A stretch of 64,000 nt of DNA, taken from Nonomuraea cavernae. Lineage in GTDB: Bacteria > Actinomycetota > Actinomycetes > Streptosporangiales > Streptosporangiaceae. Below the pieces are notes generated by a model. That model was not told the DNA's origin. It ran no database searches and saw only the letters and a list, made by a program, of their open reading frames with translations. The stretch is from NCBI RefSeq assembly GCF_014646355.1, contig NZ_BMNH01000015.1:62001-126000 (forward strand). Direction: 5' to 3'. Both the position numbers and the translations under genes were made by a program. Below are positions 1 through 9,290 of the stretch, piece by piece (the first letter of the stretch is position 1; each line of letters opens with the position of its first letter).

Positions 1-1062
1 CCGCCGGTCGGCGCGTTCGCGGTCGCGCTGTGGAAGGATGTGCCGTTCACGCTCTGCGCCGTCGCGATCGCCGCGGTGTGCGCGGGGATGGCGGCCGGCC
101 GCACCCTCAGCGGGCCGCGGCTGGTCGCGCTCGGCGGGCTGATGACCGCTCTCGGCCTGTTCAGGGCCAACGGTTTCCTGGTCGTGGCGGTGGCCGTCGT
201 CGTGCTGGTCGTGGTGGTCAGGACCAGGAGGGCCTGGCTGGCGGTCGTCGGCGCCGCGGCGGCGGCCGTGCCCCTGCTGCTGAACAACGTGGTGCTGCCG
301 CACGCCGGCATCTCCGCCCCGTCCAGCACGTACGTCTACCACACGGCGTTCGGCGACGTCGCCGTCCTCTACCGCGACCATCCCGAGGTGTTCACCGACC
401 AGGACCAGACGTTGATGACCGCCGTCGCGCCACTGTCCAGATGGCGGGAGGGCGGCACCTGCCACACGATCAACACGCTGATCTGGCGGCGCGACTTCAG
501 CTGGCAGCAGGCCGACAAGCACGCGGGCGAGCTGCTCAGCCTGTGGAAACGCCTGCTGCTGGAGCACCCCGGTCTGATCGTGGAGGCCAGGCTCTGCAGG
601 GGGCAGATCGCCTGGCGGCCGGCTGAGGACGAGTGGGCCGTCGGCGGGGAGACCTACCACTTCTCGCTCCGGCCCACCTCCGAGACGTACGTCGGCCCGG
701 GCAAGGTGCCCGACTATCCCGAGCGGCAGGTCTTCCGGCTCCGGCCGAAGTCGCCCGACCTGCACCGGGTGGCCGAAGCCTGGCTGATCGGCAGCACCGA
801 GTACGACTCGCTGATCTGGCGGGGCGCGCTCTGGGCCTACCTGGCGTACGTGGCCGTCGCGCTGGCGGCGTGGGCGCTGCGCAACCGCTACGTGGTGGCC
901 GTGGCCGCGGTGGTCGCCGGGCAGCAGCTGGCGATTCTGGCCAACATCTCGGCCCAGGACTTCCGCTACATGGCCACGCCCATCTACGTCGGCATGCTGC
1001 TCCTGCCGCTGCTGGTGTCCGCCGCCTGGCGCCTGGTCCGTCCCGCGCGGCTCAGGGAGTGA
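1..1062 (+). CDS. Polytopic membrane protein, glycosyltransferase-like (5' end outside window)
   Basis: The reading frame is open from the first base, so the true start lies upstream; 353 codons are visible. The segment has several strongly hydrophobic stretches (around visible residues 15-35, 45-85, 275-300 and 325-345) separated by a polar, probably extracytoplasmic stretch in the middle. The WKDVPF and FRANG motifs near the start are familiar from polyprenyl-phosphate-dependent membrane glycosyltransferases of the ArnT/DUF6020 kind; that assignment is from memory of the motifs. The gene ends in a GC-rich hairpin terminator. The substrate cannot be told from this part of the protein. Confidence 0.6.
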   Translation, partial: PPVGAFAVALWKDVPFTLCAVAIAAVCAGMAAGRTLSGPRLVALGGLMTALGLFRANGFLVVAVAVVVLVVVVRTRRAWLAVVGAAAAAVPLLLNNVVLPHAGISAPSSTYVYHTAFGDVAVLYRDHPEVFTDQDQTLMTAVAPLSRWREGGTCHTINTLIWRRDFSWQQADKHAGELLSLWKRLLLEHPGLIVEARLCRGQIAWRPAEDEWAVGGETYHFSLRPTSETYVGPGKVPDYPERQVFRLRPKSPDLHRVAEAWLIGSTEYDSLIWRGALWAYLAYVAVALAAWALRNRYVVAVAAVVAGQQLAILANISAQDFRYMATPIYVGMLLLPLLVSAAWRLVRPARLRE

Positions 1063-1065
1063 TCC

Positions 1066-1105
1066 GGCGCCCCCGACAGGCCGGTGAGAACCTGCCGGGG
1101 GCGCC
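1066..1105 (+). terminator. Hairpin terminator after the membrane protein gene
   Basis: A GC-rich inverted repeat has arms 1066-1080 and 1091-1105 (one mismatch) and a 10-nt loop. It begins four bases after the stop codon at 1060-1062. There is no long T run, which is usual for actinomycete terminators. Confidence 0.6.
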
Positions 1106-1123
1106 GTGACACCTGGCGGCGGT

Positions 1124-1154
1124 GTCCCGTGGCTCTGCTGAAGAGCCACGGGAC
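1124..1154 (-). terminator. Perfect 13-bp hairpin downstream of the S8 peptidase
   Basis: The arms 1124-1136 and 1142-1154 are perfectly complementary with a 5-nt loop. The hairpin sits about 10 bases beyond the stop codon of the leftward peptidase gene (1164), so it most likely ends that transcript and separates it from the convergent gene on the left. Confidence 0.65.
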
Positions 1155-1163
1155 TCCCCCGAC

Positions 1164-4100
1164 CTAGCGGAGGGTGAAGGCGCGGAGCGTGGTCTGCTTG
1201 ACGCGGTTGCCGGCCGCGTCCCACGCCTCCGCCTTCAGGCTGACCGCGCCCTTGGTGCCGGCCAGGCGCGGATACGTGGCCGAGGCGGTGTAGTCGCCTC
1301 CGCGTCCGCGGCGGACGTCGACGGCGGTCCAGCGCTGACCGTCGTCGGTGCTGATCCACAGCTTCAGGCCGGCGATGGCGGGCATCCGGGCGGTCCCCGG
1401 CGAGTGGTAGACGTTGACGTCGAAGGTGTGCCGCCTTCCCGCCGGCACGGTGTTGTCGAGCCCGATGTCGTCGGACAGGTCGTAGGAGACGAACACGACA
1501 GGCTCCGGCCGGCACGGGTCCGGGGCGCCGATCAGCGAGCCCAGGCAGTCTTGGCCGGGCAACGTGGCGCTCTTGGTGACCGTCTCGGAGCGGAAGGTCC
1601 ACTCCGCCGTCGTCCGGGTGCTCGGGTTGTCGAGGGTCAGCCGGTAGTCCCCCGCCTCCTTGGGCAACGTGAACCCGGGGAGGCCACTCGTGAGGTCGAG
1701 CGGGATCTCCGCGCCGTTCCGGTAGAGGCGGGTGTCACCGAGCCAGATCATTCCGGTCTGGCTCTGTGCCCCGATCTCGTTGTAGTTGGTCCACAGGGTG
1801 TCGCCCTGCCGGCAGATCGAGCAGGCGGCGACGCTCTGCGGAGATTCATCGATCAGCCGCTGGACCGGGCCGGGCACGGTGGTCGCGCCCGGTGTCAACG
1901 GCCCGGCATTCCAGTGCTGGGTGTGGCGGGCCGGCTTGTCGAACACGTGCAGTGTGCGGAGCGAGCGCTGCTGCTCGCTGCTCACCTCGCGGACGACGAT
2001 CGTCTCGGGTTCGATCGGGCCGACGTACTCGGCGCGCCTGCCCGGTCCGTTGATCACCGGCAAATGCGCGGAGAAAATCCCAAGCTGCCCCTTCCTGATG
2101 AAGGACGACGCGACGAGGTAGTCCGTGGGGGCACCGGAGTGGTAGTGGGTGTCAATGGTCGCGAGCTGCTTGTTGGTGATCTTGAAGGTCGGCGTGGCGG
2201 GCACCCGGCCTCTCTCGGCGGGAGCCAGCTGGTAGCCGTAGGACGCATGCGGCCTGCCCTGAACGGCGATGGTGACCGGCCCCTTGGCGAGCCGCTTGAT
2301 CAGCGCTCGGGCCTCGCCGGGAGACACGGTCACGTAGGGGATGCCGATGGTCGCGGGGTTCTCCCAGGACTCGGGCCACACTGGCTCGGGGATGTGCGGC
2401 CCGTCGCCGCAGGAGTAGAGCGGCGCCGACGGCCACAGCAGGATTCCGGACGCTCCCGCCTCGCGAATGTTCCGGACGCGGTCCAGTTGTGCGCCACACT
2501 GGCCGTCGTCGTCGAGGAGCGCCAGCTTGCCGCGCAGGTCGAGGCCGGCCAGGTTCTCCGGCTTGCCGACCCCGGCGTCGACCAGGTTCGCGGTCAGGTC
2601 ACCGGTGAAGGGGACGTACTCCAGCGGGGTGCCCTTGAGCAGGTCTCCGTCATGCGCATAGACCTCCGGGTGCAGTTGGAGCGGGTCACGTCCGCGTACC
2701 TCCATGGTCACCTCGCGAGGGGCCAGCCCCCAGTAGGTGGCGACGAGGAACTCGCTCTTGGTGACCTTCTTGGTGGGAGTGATCCAGTGCCGGATGAAAG
2801 GAGCGGACGACGTCATGGAGAACCAGGTGGTGCCGTTCTTGAGCTTGTGCTGGAAGTAGGTGAACCCCTGGGAGCCCGGGGACGCGACGGCCGGTTTCGG
2901 GGTGCTGAAGCCGATCTCCTTGAGCTTGCGCGCGTCCAGGGTGACCTCGGTGTCCTCGGCGACCTCGACCTCCGGTACCAGCGTCCAGCCGCTGTTCGAC
3001 AGGTACGAGGACGGATCCACCCAGGTGACCGCCGCGCTGACGCTGTAGAAGCCACGCGGCACCTGGACCCGGAAGACACCGGGCGACTCCCACTGTGCTC
3101 GGCGGGCGACATCGCCCCGGTCACCGGTGAGGTCGAGAACGCCGAGCATGCGCGGGTTCGCGGGCGCCCCTTCGCGGTCGAAGGTGCGGATGGTGAGCGT
3201 CACCTTCGGCGGCTCGCGGGTCAGGCCGACGGGGATGGTCAGGCGGGTACCGTGGTCGTCGGTCGCGGTCACCGCGCCCGTGTACGCGCCCAGTCCGAGA
3301 TCGGCCGAGGTCAACGTGACGGTGGCCTTGGCCGTCTGGCCCGCCGGAACGGTCAGGGTCCCGTCCACCCTCAGGACGCCCTGGGGGACGGCTGCGCCGG
3401 CGACGGTCGCCAGCTTGGGGGTCAGGGTGAGGGTCACCGGCTGGTCGGACGTGTTGGCGTACACGATCTCCTTGCCGATCGGCGCGCTCCCTTCGTTCAC
3501 CGCGCCGTAGTCGAGGTTCGCGGTGGCGGCGTACGCCCGCTGGGTGATCGCGTTCGCGAGGTCCAGCCGGCCGGCTCCGCGCTCGTAGACGGTCCCGTCC
3601 ACGTCCTTGGCGGTGCTCATCAGCGCGGCCTTCAGCTCGGCGGCCTTCCAGTCCGGGTGCTGCTGGGCGAGGATCGCCGCGGCTCCGGAGACGTGCGGCG
3701 TGGCCATCGACGTGCCGGACGCCGCCGTGTAGGAGTCGTCGGCCGGGTTGCCCATGCTCGTACCTGCGGCGCGGGCGGCGACGACGTCGACACCGGGAGC
3801 CGCGATGTCCGGCTTGAGCGCCCCGTCGAGCCGGGGGCCACGGCTGGAGAAATCAGCCAGTTTGTCATCGTTGTCAGTGGCCGCGACGGTCAGGGCGGCC
3901 TGGGCGGCGCCGGGAGCGCCGACGGTCTCGGCCGCGCCCGCGTTGCCCGCGGCCACGACGAACAGCGTGCCGGTGTCGGCCGTCAGGCTGTCGAGCGCCT
4001 GGCTCATCGGATCGGTGCCGTCGGTCGCGTCACCGCCCAGACTCATGCTCACGATCTTGGAGCCGCTGGTGGCGGCCCACTGCATGCCCTCGATGACGTC

Positions 4101-5090
4101 GCTCTCGTACCCGCCGCCGGTGTCGTCGAGCACCTTGCCGACGACGAGTTTCACGCCGGGTGCGACGCCCTTGTACTTCCCGTCCGAGGCGGCGCCACTG
4201 CCGGTGATGATCGAGGCGACATGCGTGCCGTGCCCGTGGCCGTCCTTGACCGACTCGACGTCGGGGACGAACGACCGGGTTTCGGCGATCTTGCCGGCGA
4301 AGTCCGGGTGGGCCTCGTCGATGCCGGTGTCCAGGACGGCGACCTTGACGCCGGTGCCCTCGAATCCGGCGGCCCACGCCTGCGGCGCGCCGATCAGCGG
4401 CACGGTCCGGTCGAGGTCGGCCGCGACCTTGCGGTCGAGCCACACCTTGGTCAGCCCCGCGCTGAGGGTGCTCGCCGTCCTGCCCTCCGCCGTCCGGCCC
4501 AGTACGGCCGACCAGAACGTGGCGCTCTCCTGGTGCGGCACGGCCAGCGCGGCGGCGTTGATGCTGTCGAGAGTCCCGGTCGCCGAGCTGGCCGGCAGCG
4601 CCTCGGCGGTGGCCTTGAGGCCCTTCGTGGTCTCGGGATACTGCACGATCACCGGGGTGTGGGTCGACCGGTCGTTCGCGTAGCCGTGCTCGGCCAGGTA
4701 TTTCACGTCGAAGAACTCGCGGTCGACGCGCCCCGCCTCGATCGCGGGCAGTACGTCGTCGGGGTAGACGTAGAAGCCGTCGGGCGTGGCCTGGCCGTGG
4801 AAGACGGGCAGCGGCCTGCCGGGCCTGACGGCGGCCTTGGTCTCGAAGCCGTAGCGCCCGCCGCCCGCGTCGGTCAGCGTCACCTTGTCACCCGTGATGA
4901 GGGTGATCTCGTGCTTGCCCGGCTTGACGCCGTCGAGCGTGATCGGCCCTGAGGTCTGCCTGACCTGGGCCTGGGCCTGGTCCTGATCCTGGGCCGCGGC
5001 GGAGCGGACCGGCACCACCGTCGCGGCCATCGCGATCACGGCGACGGCCGCGACCGGCCATCGTCGCCGCGCGCCTGGGGGGAACTTCAT
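1164..5090 (-). CDS. Large secreted subtilisin-like (S8) serine peptidase
   Basis: This 1308-residue protein hydrolyses peptide bonds outside the cell. Residues 1-33 form a Sec signal peptide (basic start, hydrophobic core, AAA-Q cleavage region). The S8 catalytic triad is visible as Asp254 in VAVLDTGID, His287 in HGHGTHV and Ser461 in GTSMATPH; the oxyanion Asn lies in AAGN (381-383). After the catalytic domain come Ig-like beta segments, and a PA-type insert is recognisable by its LRGKLALLDDDG segment. The start at 5090 was chosen because an AGGAGA ribosome site lies just upstream and the signal peptide begins there; a longer upstream reading is possible but lacks these signals. Length and order match the large 1000-1300-residue actinomycete S8 proteases. 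It stands alone, with its own terminator. Confidence 0.93.
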   Translation of the reverse strand: MKFPPGARRRWPVAAVAVIAMAATVVPVRSAAAQDQDQAQAQVRQTSGPITLDGVKPGKHEITLITGDKVTLTDAGGGRYGFETKAAVRPGRPLPVFHGQATPDGFYVYPDDVLPAIEAGRVDREFFDVKYLAEHGYANDRSTHTPVIVQYPETTKGLKATAEALPASSATGTLDSINAAALAVPHQESATFWSAVLGRTAEGRTASTLSAGLTKVWLDRKVAADLDRTVPLIGAPQAWAAGFEGTGVKVAVLDTGIDEAHPDFAGKIAETRSFVPDVESVKDGHGHGTHVASIITGSGAASDGKYKGVAPGVKLVVGKVLDDTGGGYESDVIEGMQWAATSGSKIVSMSLGGDATDGTDPMSQALDSLTADTGTLFVVAAGNAGAAETVGAPGAAQAALTVAATDNDDKLADFSSRGPRLDGALKPDIAAPGVDVVAARAAGTSMGNPADDSYTAASGTSMATPHVSGAAAILAQQHPDWKAAELKAALMSTAKDVDGTVYERGAGRLDLANAITQRAYAATANLDYGAVNEGSAPIGKEIVYANTSDQPVTLTLTPKLATVAGAAVPQGVLRVDGTLTVPAGQTAKATVTLTSADLGLGAYTGAVTATDDHGTRLTIPVGLTREPPKVTLTIRTFDREGAPANPRMLGVLDLTGDRGDVARRAQWESPGVFRVQVPRGFYSVSAAVTWVDPSSYLSNSGWTLVPEVEVAEDTEVTLDARKLKEIGFSTPKPAVASPGSQGFTYFQHKLKNGTTWFSMTSSAPFIRHWITPTKKVTKSEFLVATYWGLAPREVTMEVRGRDPLQLHPEVYAHDGDLLKGTPLEYVPFTGDLTANLVDAGVGKPENLAGLDLRGKLALLDDDGQCGAQLDRVRNIREAGASGILLWPSAPLYSCGDGPHIPEPVWPESWENPATIGIPYVTVSPGEARALIKRLAKGPVTIAVQGRPHASYGYQLAPAERGRVPATPTFKITNKQLATIDTHYHSGAPTDYLVASSFIRKGQLGIFSAHLPVINGPGRRAEYVGPIEPETIVVREVSSEQQRSLRTLHVFDKPARHTQHWNAGPLTPGATTVPGPVQRLIDESPQSVAACSICRQGDTLWTNYNEIGAQSQTGMIWLGDTRLYRNGAEIPLDLTSGLPGFTLPKEAGDYRLTLDNPSTRTTAEWTFRSETVTKSATLPGQDCLGSLIGAPDPCRPEPVVFVSYDLSDDIGLDNTVPAGRRHTFDVNVYHSPGTARMPAIAGLKLWISTDDGQRWTAVDVRRGRGGDYTASATYPRLAGTKGAVSLKAEAWDAAGNRVKQTTLRAFTLR

Positions 5091-5109
5091 GGGGGTCTCC
5101 TGGGGGGTG

Positions 5110-5208
5110 TCAGAGTGGCTCGTACTCGTCGGCGCCGGCCTCGGCCTCGGGCAGGGCTCGCTCCTCGTCGGAAGGGTCGTCCCGAGGCTCATCCGGAGGG
5201 ATGCACAT
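5110..5208 (-). CDS. Possible 32-residue acidic small ORF upstream of the peptidase
   Basis: An ATG-started frame of 33 codons ends in TGA about 12 bases before the ribosome site of the S8 peptidase gene. The product would be very acidic (MCIPPDEP at the start, EYEPL at the end), with a GC-rich third codon position in nearly every codon, as in real genes here. No strong ribosome site was seen, and no known family is recognised. It could be a leader peptide coupled to peptidase translation or chance coding bias; evidence is limited to the reading frame and its position. Confidence 0.3.
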   Translation of the reverse strand: MCIPPDEPRDDPSDEERALPEAEAGADEYEPL

Positions 5209-5286
5209 GGGCAGAGCTTCGGTCAGCCGGAAACCCTTGTCATGAGTCGGATGACCTAATAAATGACGATCGCCCCTGGTCTGGAG

Positions 5287-8175
5287 TCAGGTCACGAGTC
5301 CGGATTCGAGGGCGCTGACCGCGAGTGCCGTACGGGAGTTGACACCGAGTTTGCGCATCGCCGAGTTGATTTGCGAGGCGACCGTCTTCGGTGAGCGCGA
5401 CAGGACGACGGCGATCTCCCGGTTGGTCCTGCCGGTGGCGAGCAGGCGGACGACCTCCAGCTCGCGCGGTGAGAGCTGGTCACCGTAGCCGCGCCGGCCG
5501 CGCCCGCGCACCTCGACCTTGTGATCGCGCAGCAGGCTCGCCAGCCGCTCCGCCGCCCTCCGGGCGCCGAGGCCGGTCAGGCCCTGCAACACCAGCCGGG
5601 CCAGAGAGAGGGCCGCCTCCGTCTCGCCGGCGGCCAGCAGGCAGGCGACCTGCCGCTCCTGGGCGAGCAGCGCGTCGTACGGCCGGGGCAGCCGCTGCCA
5701 GGCGTCGGCCGCGCGGGCGTACGCGTTCGCGGCGTCCCCGCGTATCACGCCTGCCTCCGCCAGGATGGCGCGGCTCAGCTCCAGACCGGCCCAGCACGCC
5801 GGCGCGTCCCGGTCTCGTACCCAGTCCGCGAACGCGGAGACCAGGTCGGCGGCCTCGTCCAGCCGGCCGGCGGCGACCAGCGCCCGGGTGCGGGCCGGCG
5901 CGAGGTCGGCGGCCCACAGCCAGATGCCTTTGTCCGCCACCTGCCGGATGGGCTCGTCGGTGACCCGCAGCGCCTCCTCGACGCTTCCCCGCGCGAGCAG
6001 CAGCTCGCACAGAGCCGCCGCCGGCTCGGCCACGAGTTCGGCGGCACCGCGCCGGTGGGTTTGCGCGAGCACGTGCTCGAGCCGCTCACCGGCCTCGGGA
6101 TCACCTGCCGCCGCACGCAACAGGGCGGCGACCAGCACCGCCTCCAGTTTCGTCACCGGCTGCAGCTCGTCGTTGTCCGCGAGGGCGGCGGTCCGCTCGG
6201 CCAGCCCCTGCCATTCGCCCCTGAACCAGTCCAGATGGACGCGAGTCGCGTCGATAATGCCTCTGTGACGGAGAAACTGGTAGCGCTCGGCCATCCGCGC
6301 GGCCGCCGCCAAGTGCCGGGCGGCCTCGGCGTAGCGTCCCCAGCGCACCGCGGCGTCGCCGAAATTCATGTAGCCCTTGTCGACATGCCGGGCCTCGTCG
6401 GCGCAGGCCGGGTCGCCGGGGATCCGGGACGCCTCCGCCCAGCCTTCCTCCTCCCCCAGCAACAGCAGGGCGGAGGCGCGCTCGACGAGCACACCGAGAC
6501 GCTCGATCGGCGGCAACGACTCGGCGGCCTCCGCCGCCCGGCGTAACCAGCGCAGGTGCGCGGACACCGGCGCCGACGGTTCGCGCGGCCAGCCGAGGGT
6601 GACCATGATCCGGGCAGCGCTGAGAGAGCCGGGCGGCAGATGGACGACCGCCTTCTTCATCTCGGCCTGGCCCGCCTCGTACTCCTCCATGATCGTCAGG
6701 ACCCGGCCCAGCTGGTAGCGGGTCTCCGCCCCCTCCACGGGCGACATGGTGTCCGAGTCGAGCGCGGCGCGCAGACTCCGGACCAGCCCCTTGAAGCGGT
6801 CGTCGCCGGTGAACGAGGAGAACGGGATCTTGACGACCAGCCGGGCCGCGTCGGACGCGGGCAGCTCGGGGTGGGTGAGCAGGTCGTACAGCAGCGACGT
6901 GGCTCCGGCCTCGTCGGCGGCGGCCAGGGCGAGATCGGCGGCCCGCTCGGCGTACCTCCTCCAGGCGGCCACGTCCCCGGCCTCGCGGAAGTGACGGGCC
7001 AGCTGGGACACCGGGGGCGGCGTCCGGCCGGCCAGGGCGTCGCCTGCTCTCAGGTGCATCGCCCGGCGTTCCGGCGCGGGGGTCGCCTCGTACACGGCCC
7101 GGCAGGCCAGTACGTGCCGGAACGACAGCAGCCCGCCGTCCTCGCGCAGCAGTCCGCAGGCCAGCGCCTCCGCCAGGCCGTCCAAGGGACCGTCGAGGAG
7201 GGCGCCCAGCGTGGCCTCGTCCGCCGGGGCGGACAGCACCGCCGCCGCCTGGAGGACGGCCCGCGCGGGCGGGTCCAGCCGGGCGACCCGTTCGAGAACC
7301 GCGTCACGCACGGTCGGGGGCACGTCGATCTCGGTGAGCCTGCGGCGTGCCCACTGCCCGTTCCGGCGGATCAGGTCCGCGCGGTCGTACAGCAGGCGTA
7401 CGGACTCCTCGATGGCCAGCGGGATCCCGTCCGTGTGCCGGTGCAGCAGCGTGGCGAACGCCGGGGAGACCGGCTCGTCCGCCAGCATCGACGACACCAG
7501 ATCGCCGGTGTGCGCCACGTCCAGGGGTTCCACCGCCAGCCGCAGCCCGGTCGTGCCCGTGGGCAGCCGGGAGGACAGCCGCAGGAGCAACGAGCCCTGC
7601 GGCACGTCGTTCGGGCGGTAGGTCACGACCAGGCTGGTCCGCAGCGGATGCCGGGCGGCCAGGAACAGCAGGAACTCCAGCGTTGCCTCGTCCGCCCAGT
7701 GGAGGTCCTCCATCGCCAGCACCGACACCTGGAGGCGGTCCAGCACCTCGGCGAGGGCCCGGAAGAGCAGGTGGCGGGCGGCGCGGGCATCCTCCGGCGG
7801 ATCCGGCACCCGTGGCAGCTCGTCCGCCCACTCGGGGAACAACGGCCGCAGCGCTCCGCCGAGCGCGCTCAGCCGCAGTCCGGCGACCTGGCCGGTCGCC
7901 TGGCGGATCGCGTCGACGATCGGGCCCAGCGTGCACGGCTCGCGAAAGGGCGGGCACGAGGCCACCAGGCTCCGCTTGTCGCGGGCCACCCGCGAACTCA
8001 GGAACTCTCGCAGCAGGCGGCTCTTGCCGACCCCGGCCTCTCCCTCGACGAGGACGATCGCCGGCCCTCCGGCCAGCGCCTGCTGGAACGCCGCGAGCTC
8101 CGAGTCGCGGCCGACCAGCGCGGGCATCGACATCAGGCGCGAGGCGCCGGCGCCAGAAGTCGCTGTACCAGCCAC
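5287..8175 (-). CDS. LAL-family LuxR transcriptional regulator
   Basis: This is a 962-residue regulator of the large ATP-binding LuxR (LAL) type. The N-terminal AAA/NACHT-like ATPase has Walker A GEAGVGKS (residues 45-52) and a Walker B-like VLAMEDLHWAD. A long helical TPR-like middle follows. The C-terminal 65 residues are a LuxR/FixJ helix-turn-helix (LSPRELEVVRLLATGRTNREI). Such proteins activate transcription after binding ATP and a small inducer. The start was set at the GTG at 8175 because AGGGAG lies 9 bases upstream; ATG codons at 8133 and 8127 or a GTG at 8283 are alternatives. The target is unknown; the neighbouring S8 peptidase in the same direction is a candidate. Confidence 0.88.
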   Translation of the reverse strand: MAGTATSGAGASRLMSMPALVGRDSELAAFQQALAGGPAIVLVEGEAGVGKSRLLREFLSSRVARDKRSLVASCPPFREPCTLGPIVDAIRQATGQVAGLRLSALGGALRPLFPEWADELPRVPDPPEDARAARHLLFRALAEVLDRLQVSVLAMEDLHWADEATLEFLLFLAARHPLRTSLVVTYRPNDVPQGSLLLRLSSRLPTGTTGLRLAVEPLDVAHTGDLVSSMLADEPVSPAFATLLHRHTDGIPLAIEESVRLLYDRADLIRRNGQWARRRLTEIDVPPTVRDAVLERVARLDPPARAVLQAAAVLSAPADEATLGALLDGPLDGLAEALACGLLREDGGLLSFRHVLACRAVYEATPAPERRAMHLRAGDALAGRTPPPVSQLARHFREAGDVAAWRRYAERAADLALAAADEAGATSLLYDLLTHPELPASDAARLVVKIPFSSFTGDDRFKGLVRSLRAALDSDTMSPVEGAETRYQLGRVLTIMEEYEAGQAEMKKAVVHLPPGSLSAARIMVTLGWPREPSAPVSAHLRWLRRAAEAAESLPPIERLGVLVERASALLLLGEEEGWAEASRIPGDPACADEARHVDKGYMNFGDAAVRWGRYAEAARHLAAAARMAERYQFLRHRGIIDATRVHLDWFRGEWQGLAERTAALADNDELQPVTKLEAVLVAALLRAAAGDPEAGERLEHVLAQTHRRGAAELVAEPAAALCELLLARGSVEEALRVTDEPIRQVADKGIWLWAADLAPARTRALVAAGRLDEAADLVSAFADWVRDRDAPACWAGLELSRAILAEAGVIRGDAANAYARAADAWQRLPRPYDALLAQERQVACLLAAGETEAALSLARLVLQGLTGLGARRAAERLASLLRDHKVEVRGRGRRGYGDQLSPRELEVVRLLATGRTNREIAVVLSRSPKTVASQINSAMRKLGVNSRTALAVSALESGLVT

Positions 8176-8311
8176 AGGCGGGAGCTCCCTACCGTGAGAC
8201 CACGGCCCGCGGGATCCGCTCCCACCCGGCGATCGCCTTGACGAGAGCACCGTTCCGGACACGGACTTCGGACCCGAGCGCACTACCGTCCGGCACAGCC
8301 GGAGACCAGAT

Positions 8312-8330
8312 CATCATAGTCGTTATAAGG
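8312..8330 (-). promoter_or_regulatory. Possible promoter of the LAL regulator
   Basis: On the minus strand there are two overlapping -10-like elements, TATAAC and TATGAT (8313-8318), in an otherwise GC-rich region about 140 bases upstream of the chosen start. No good -35 element was found, so this is a weak call. Confidence 0.25.
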
Positions 8331-8408
8331 CACACGACACCAGGTTCGGCCCGTCCGGCGGTGCCGGCCGCCGCTCCACCTGGCCGCACGACGTGGGCGG
8401 TGCTGTCG

Positions 8409-9287
8409 TCACTCGGCCGTGTGCGTGAGGATCGCGTCGGCCAGCTCCCGGTGGGTCTCCGGCGGCAGCGTGTGCCCCATGCCTGCCACGATCATCAGCC
8501 GCGCCCCCGGGATCTGCTCGGCGATGATCGCGCCGTGACCCGGTTTGACCGGCTCGTGGCTGCCCTCGATGACCAGCGTGCGCGCCTTCACCCGGTGCAG
8601 CGCGCCCACCGGCTCAAAGTCGGGGCCGGCCCCTGCGGCCAGCCGGTGGTTGGCCACCGCCGACAGGTCGCGGGCGCGGTCGTAGACGCGTTCCTGCAGC
8701 CGGCGCGCCGCGTCCTCGTCGAACGGCAGCCCGGTGCCGTGCAGCACGCGCTGCTCGGCGATCATGCTGTCGATCAGTGCGCGGCGGTCCTGGGCGGGCG
8801 GGGCGGTCATCAGCGCGCGGAAGAATTCCACGAACTCCGGCTCCGGCTCCGGCAGGCTGCCCTCGGGCTGCGGCTGCCCCGTCAGGGCCCGAAGGAGCAC
8901 CTGGCCCTCGCCGCCGCCGAGCGGCGAGGAGGCGATGACGGTCAGCGACCGCACCCGCTCCGGCGCCTCCACGGCGATGAGCTGGCTGAGCAGCCCGCCC
9001 GCTGAGTGGCCCACCAGGTGGGCGCTGTCCAGGCCGTGGGCATCCAGCACGCGGTAGACGTCGTTCTTGATGTCGTCCCAGGTGTACGGCTCGGCCGCGA
9101 AGTCGACGGTGCCGGACCTGCCGGTGTCGCGGTGGTCGTACCGGATCACCCTGCGGCCGCCGGCGGTCAGCCGGCCGACGAGCTCGTCCGGCCACAGGAT
9201 GCCCTGCGACATCGAGCCCATGATCAACAGGATGGGCGCGTCCGTCTCGGCGCCGAACTCTTCGCTCCAGATGGTTACGTTGTGCAT
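8409..9287 (-). CDS. Alpha/beta hydrolase
   Basis: A 292-residue alpha/beta-hydrolase-fold enzyme. The nucleophile elbow is GHSAGG (around residues 93-98), the oxyanion region follows LLIMGS near the start, and the catalytic histidine lies in GMGHTLP near the C terminus. The acid residue is expected in the GSHEP loop, where the usual Asp seems replaced by Glu or displaced. The YDHRDTGRS motif is typical of the family that includes TAP-like and aclacinomycin-methylesterase-like hydrolases. It starts three bases after the stop of the upstream LAL gene, so the two are probably co-transcribed and translationally coupled. The substrate is unknown. Confidence 0.85.
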   Translation of the reverse strand: MHNVTIWSEEFGAETDAPILLIMGSMSQGILWPDELVGRLTAGGRRVIRYDHRDTGRSGTVDFAAEPYTWDDIKNDVYRVLDAHGLDSAHLVGHSAGGLLSQLIAVEAPERVRSLTVIASSPLGGGEGQVLLRALTGQPQPEGSLPEPEPEFVEFFRALMTAPPAQDRRALIDSMIAEQRVLHGTGLPFDEDAARRLQERVYDRARDLSAVANHRLAAGAGPDFEPVGALHRVKARTLVIEGSHEPVKPGHGAIIAEQIPGARLMIVAGMGHTLPPETHRELADAILTHTAE

Positions 9288-9290
9288 GAC

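Noticed and set aside
1122..4952. A 1276-codon open frame on the plus strand opposite the S8 peptidase
   Set aside because: It is an antisense shadow caused by high GC third positions; its composition (Arg/Gly/Val/Asp-rich without motifs) is not protein-like, while the minus strand has a complete S8 triad and signal peptide.
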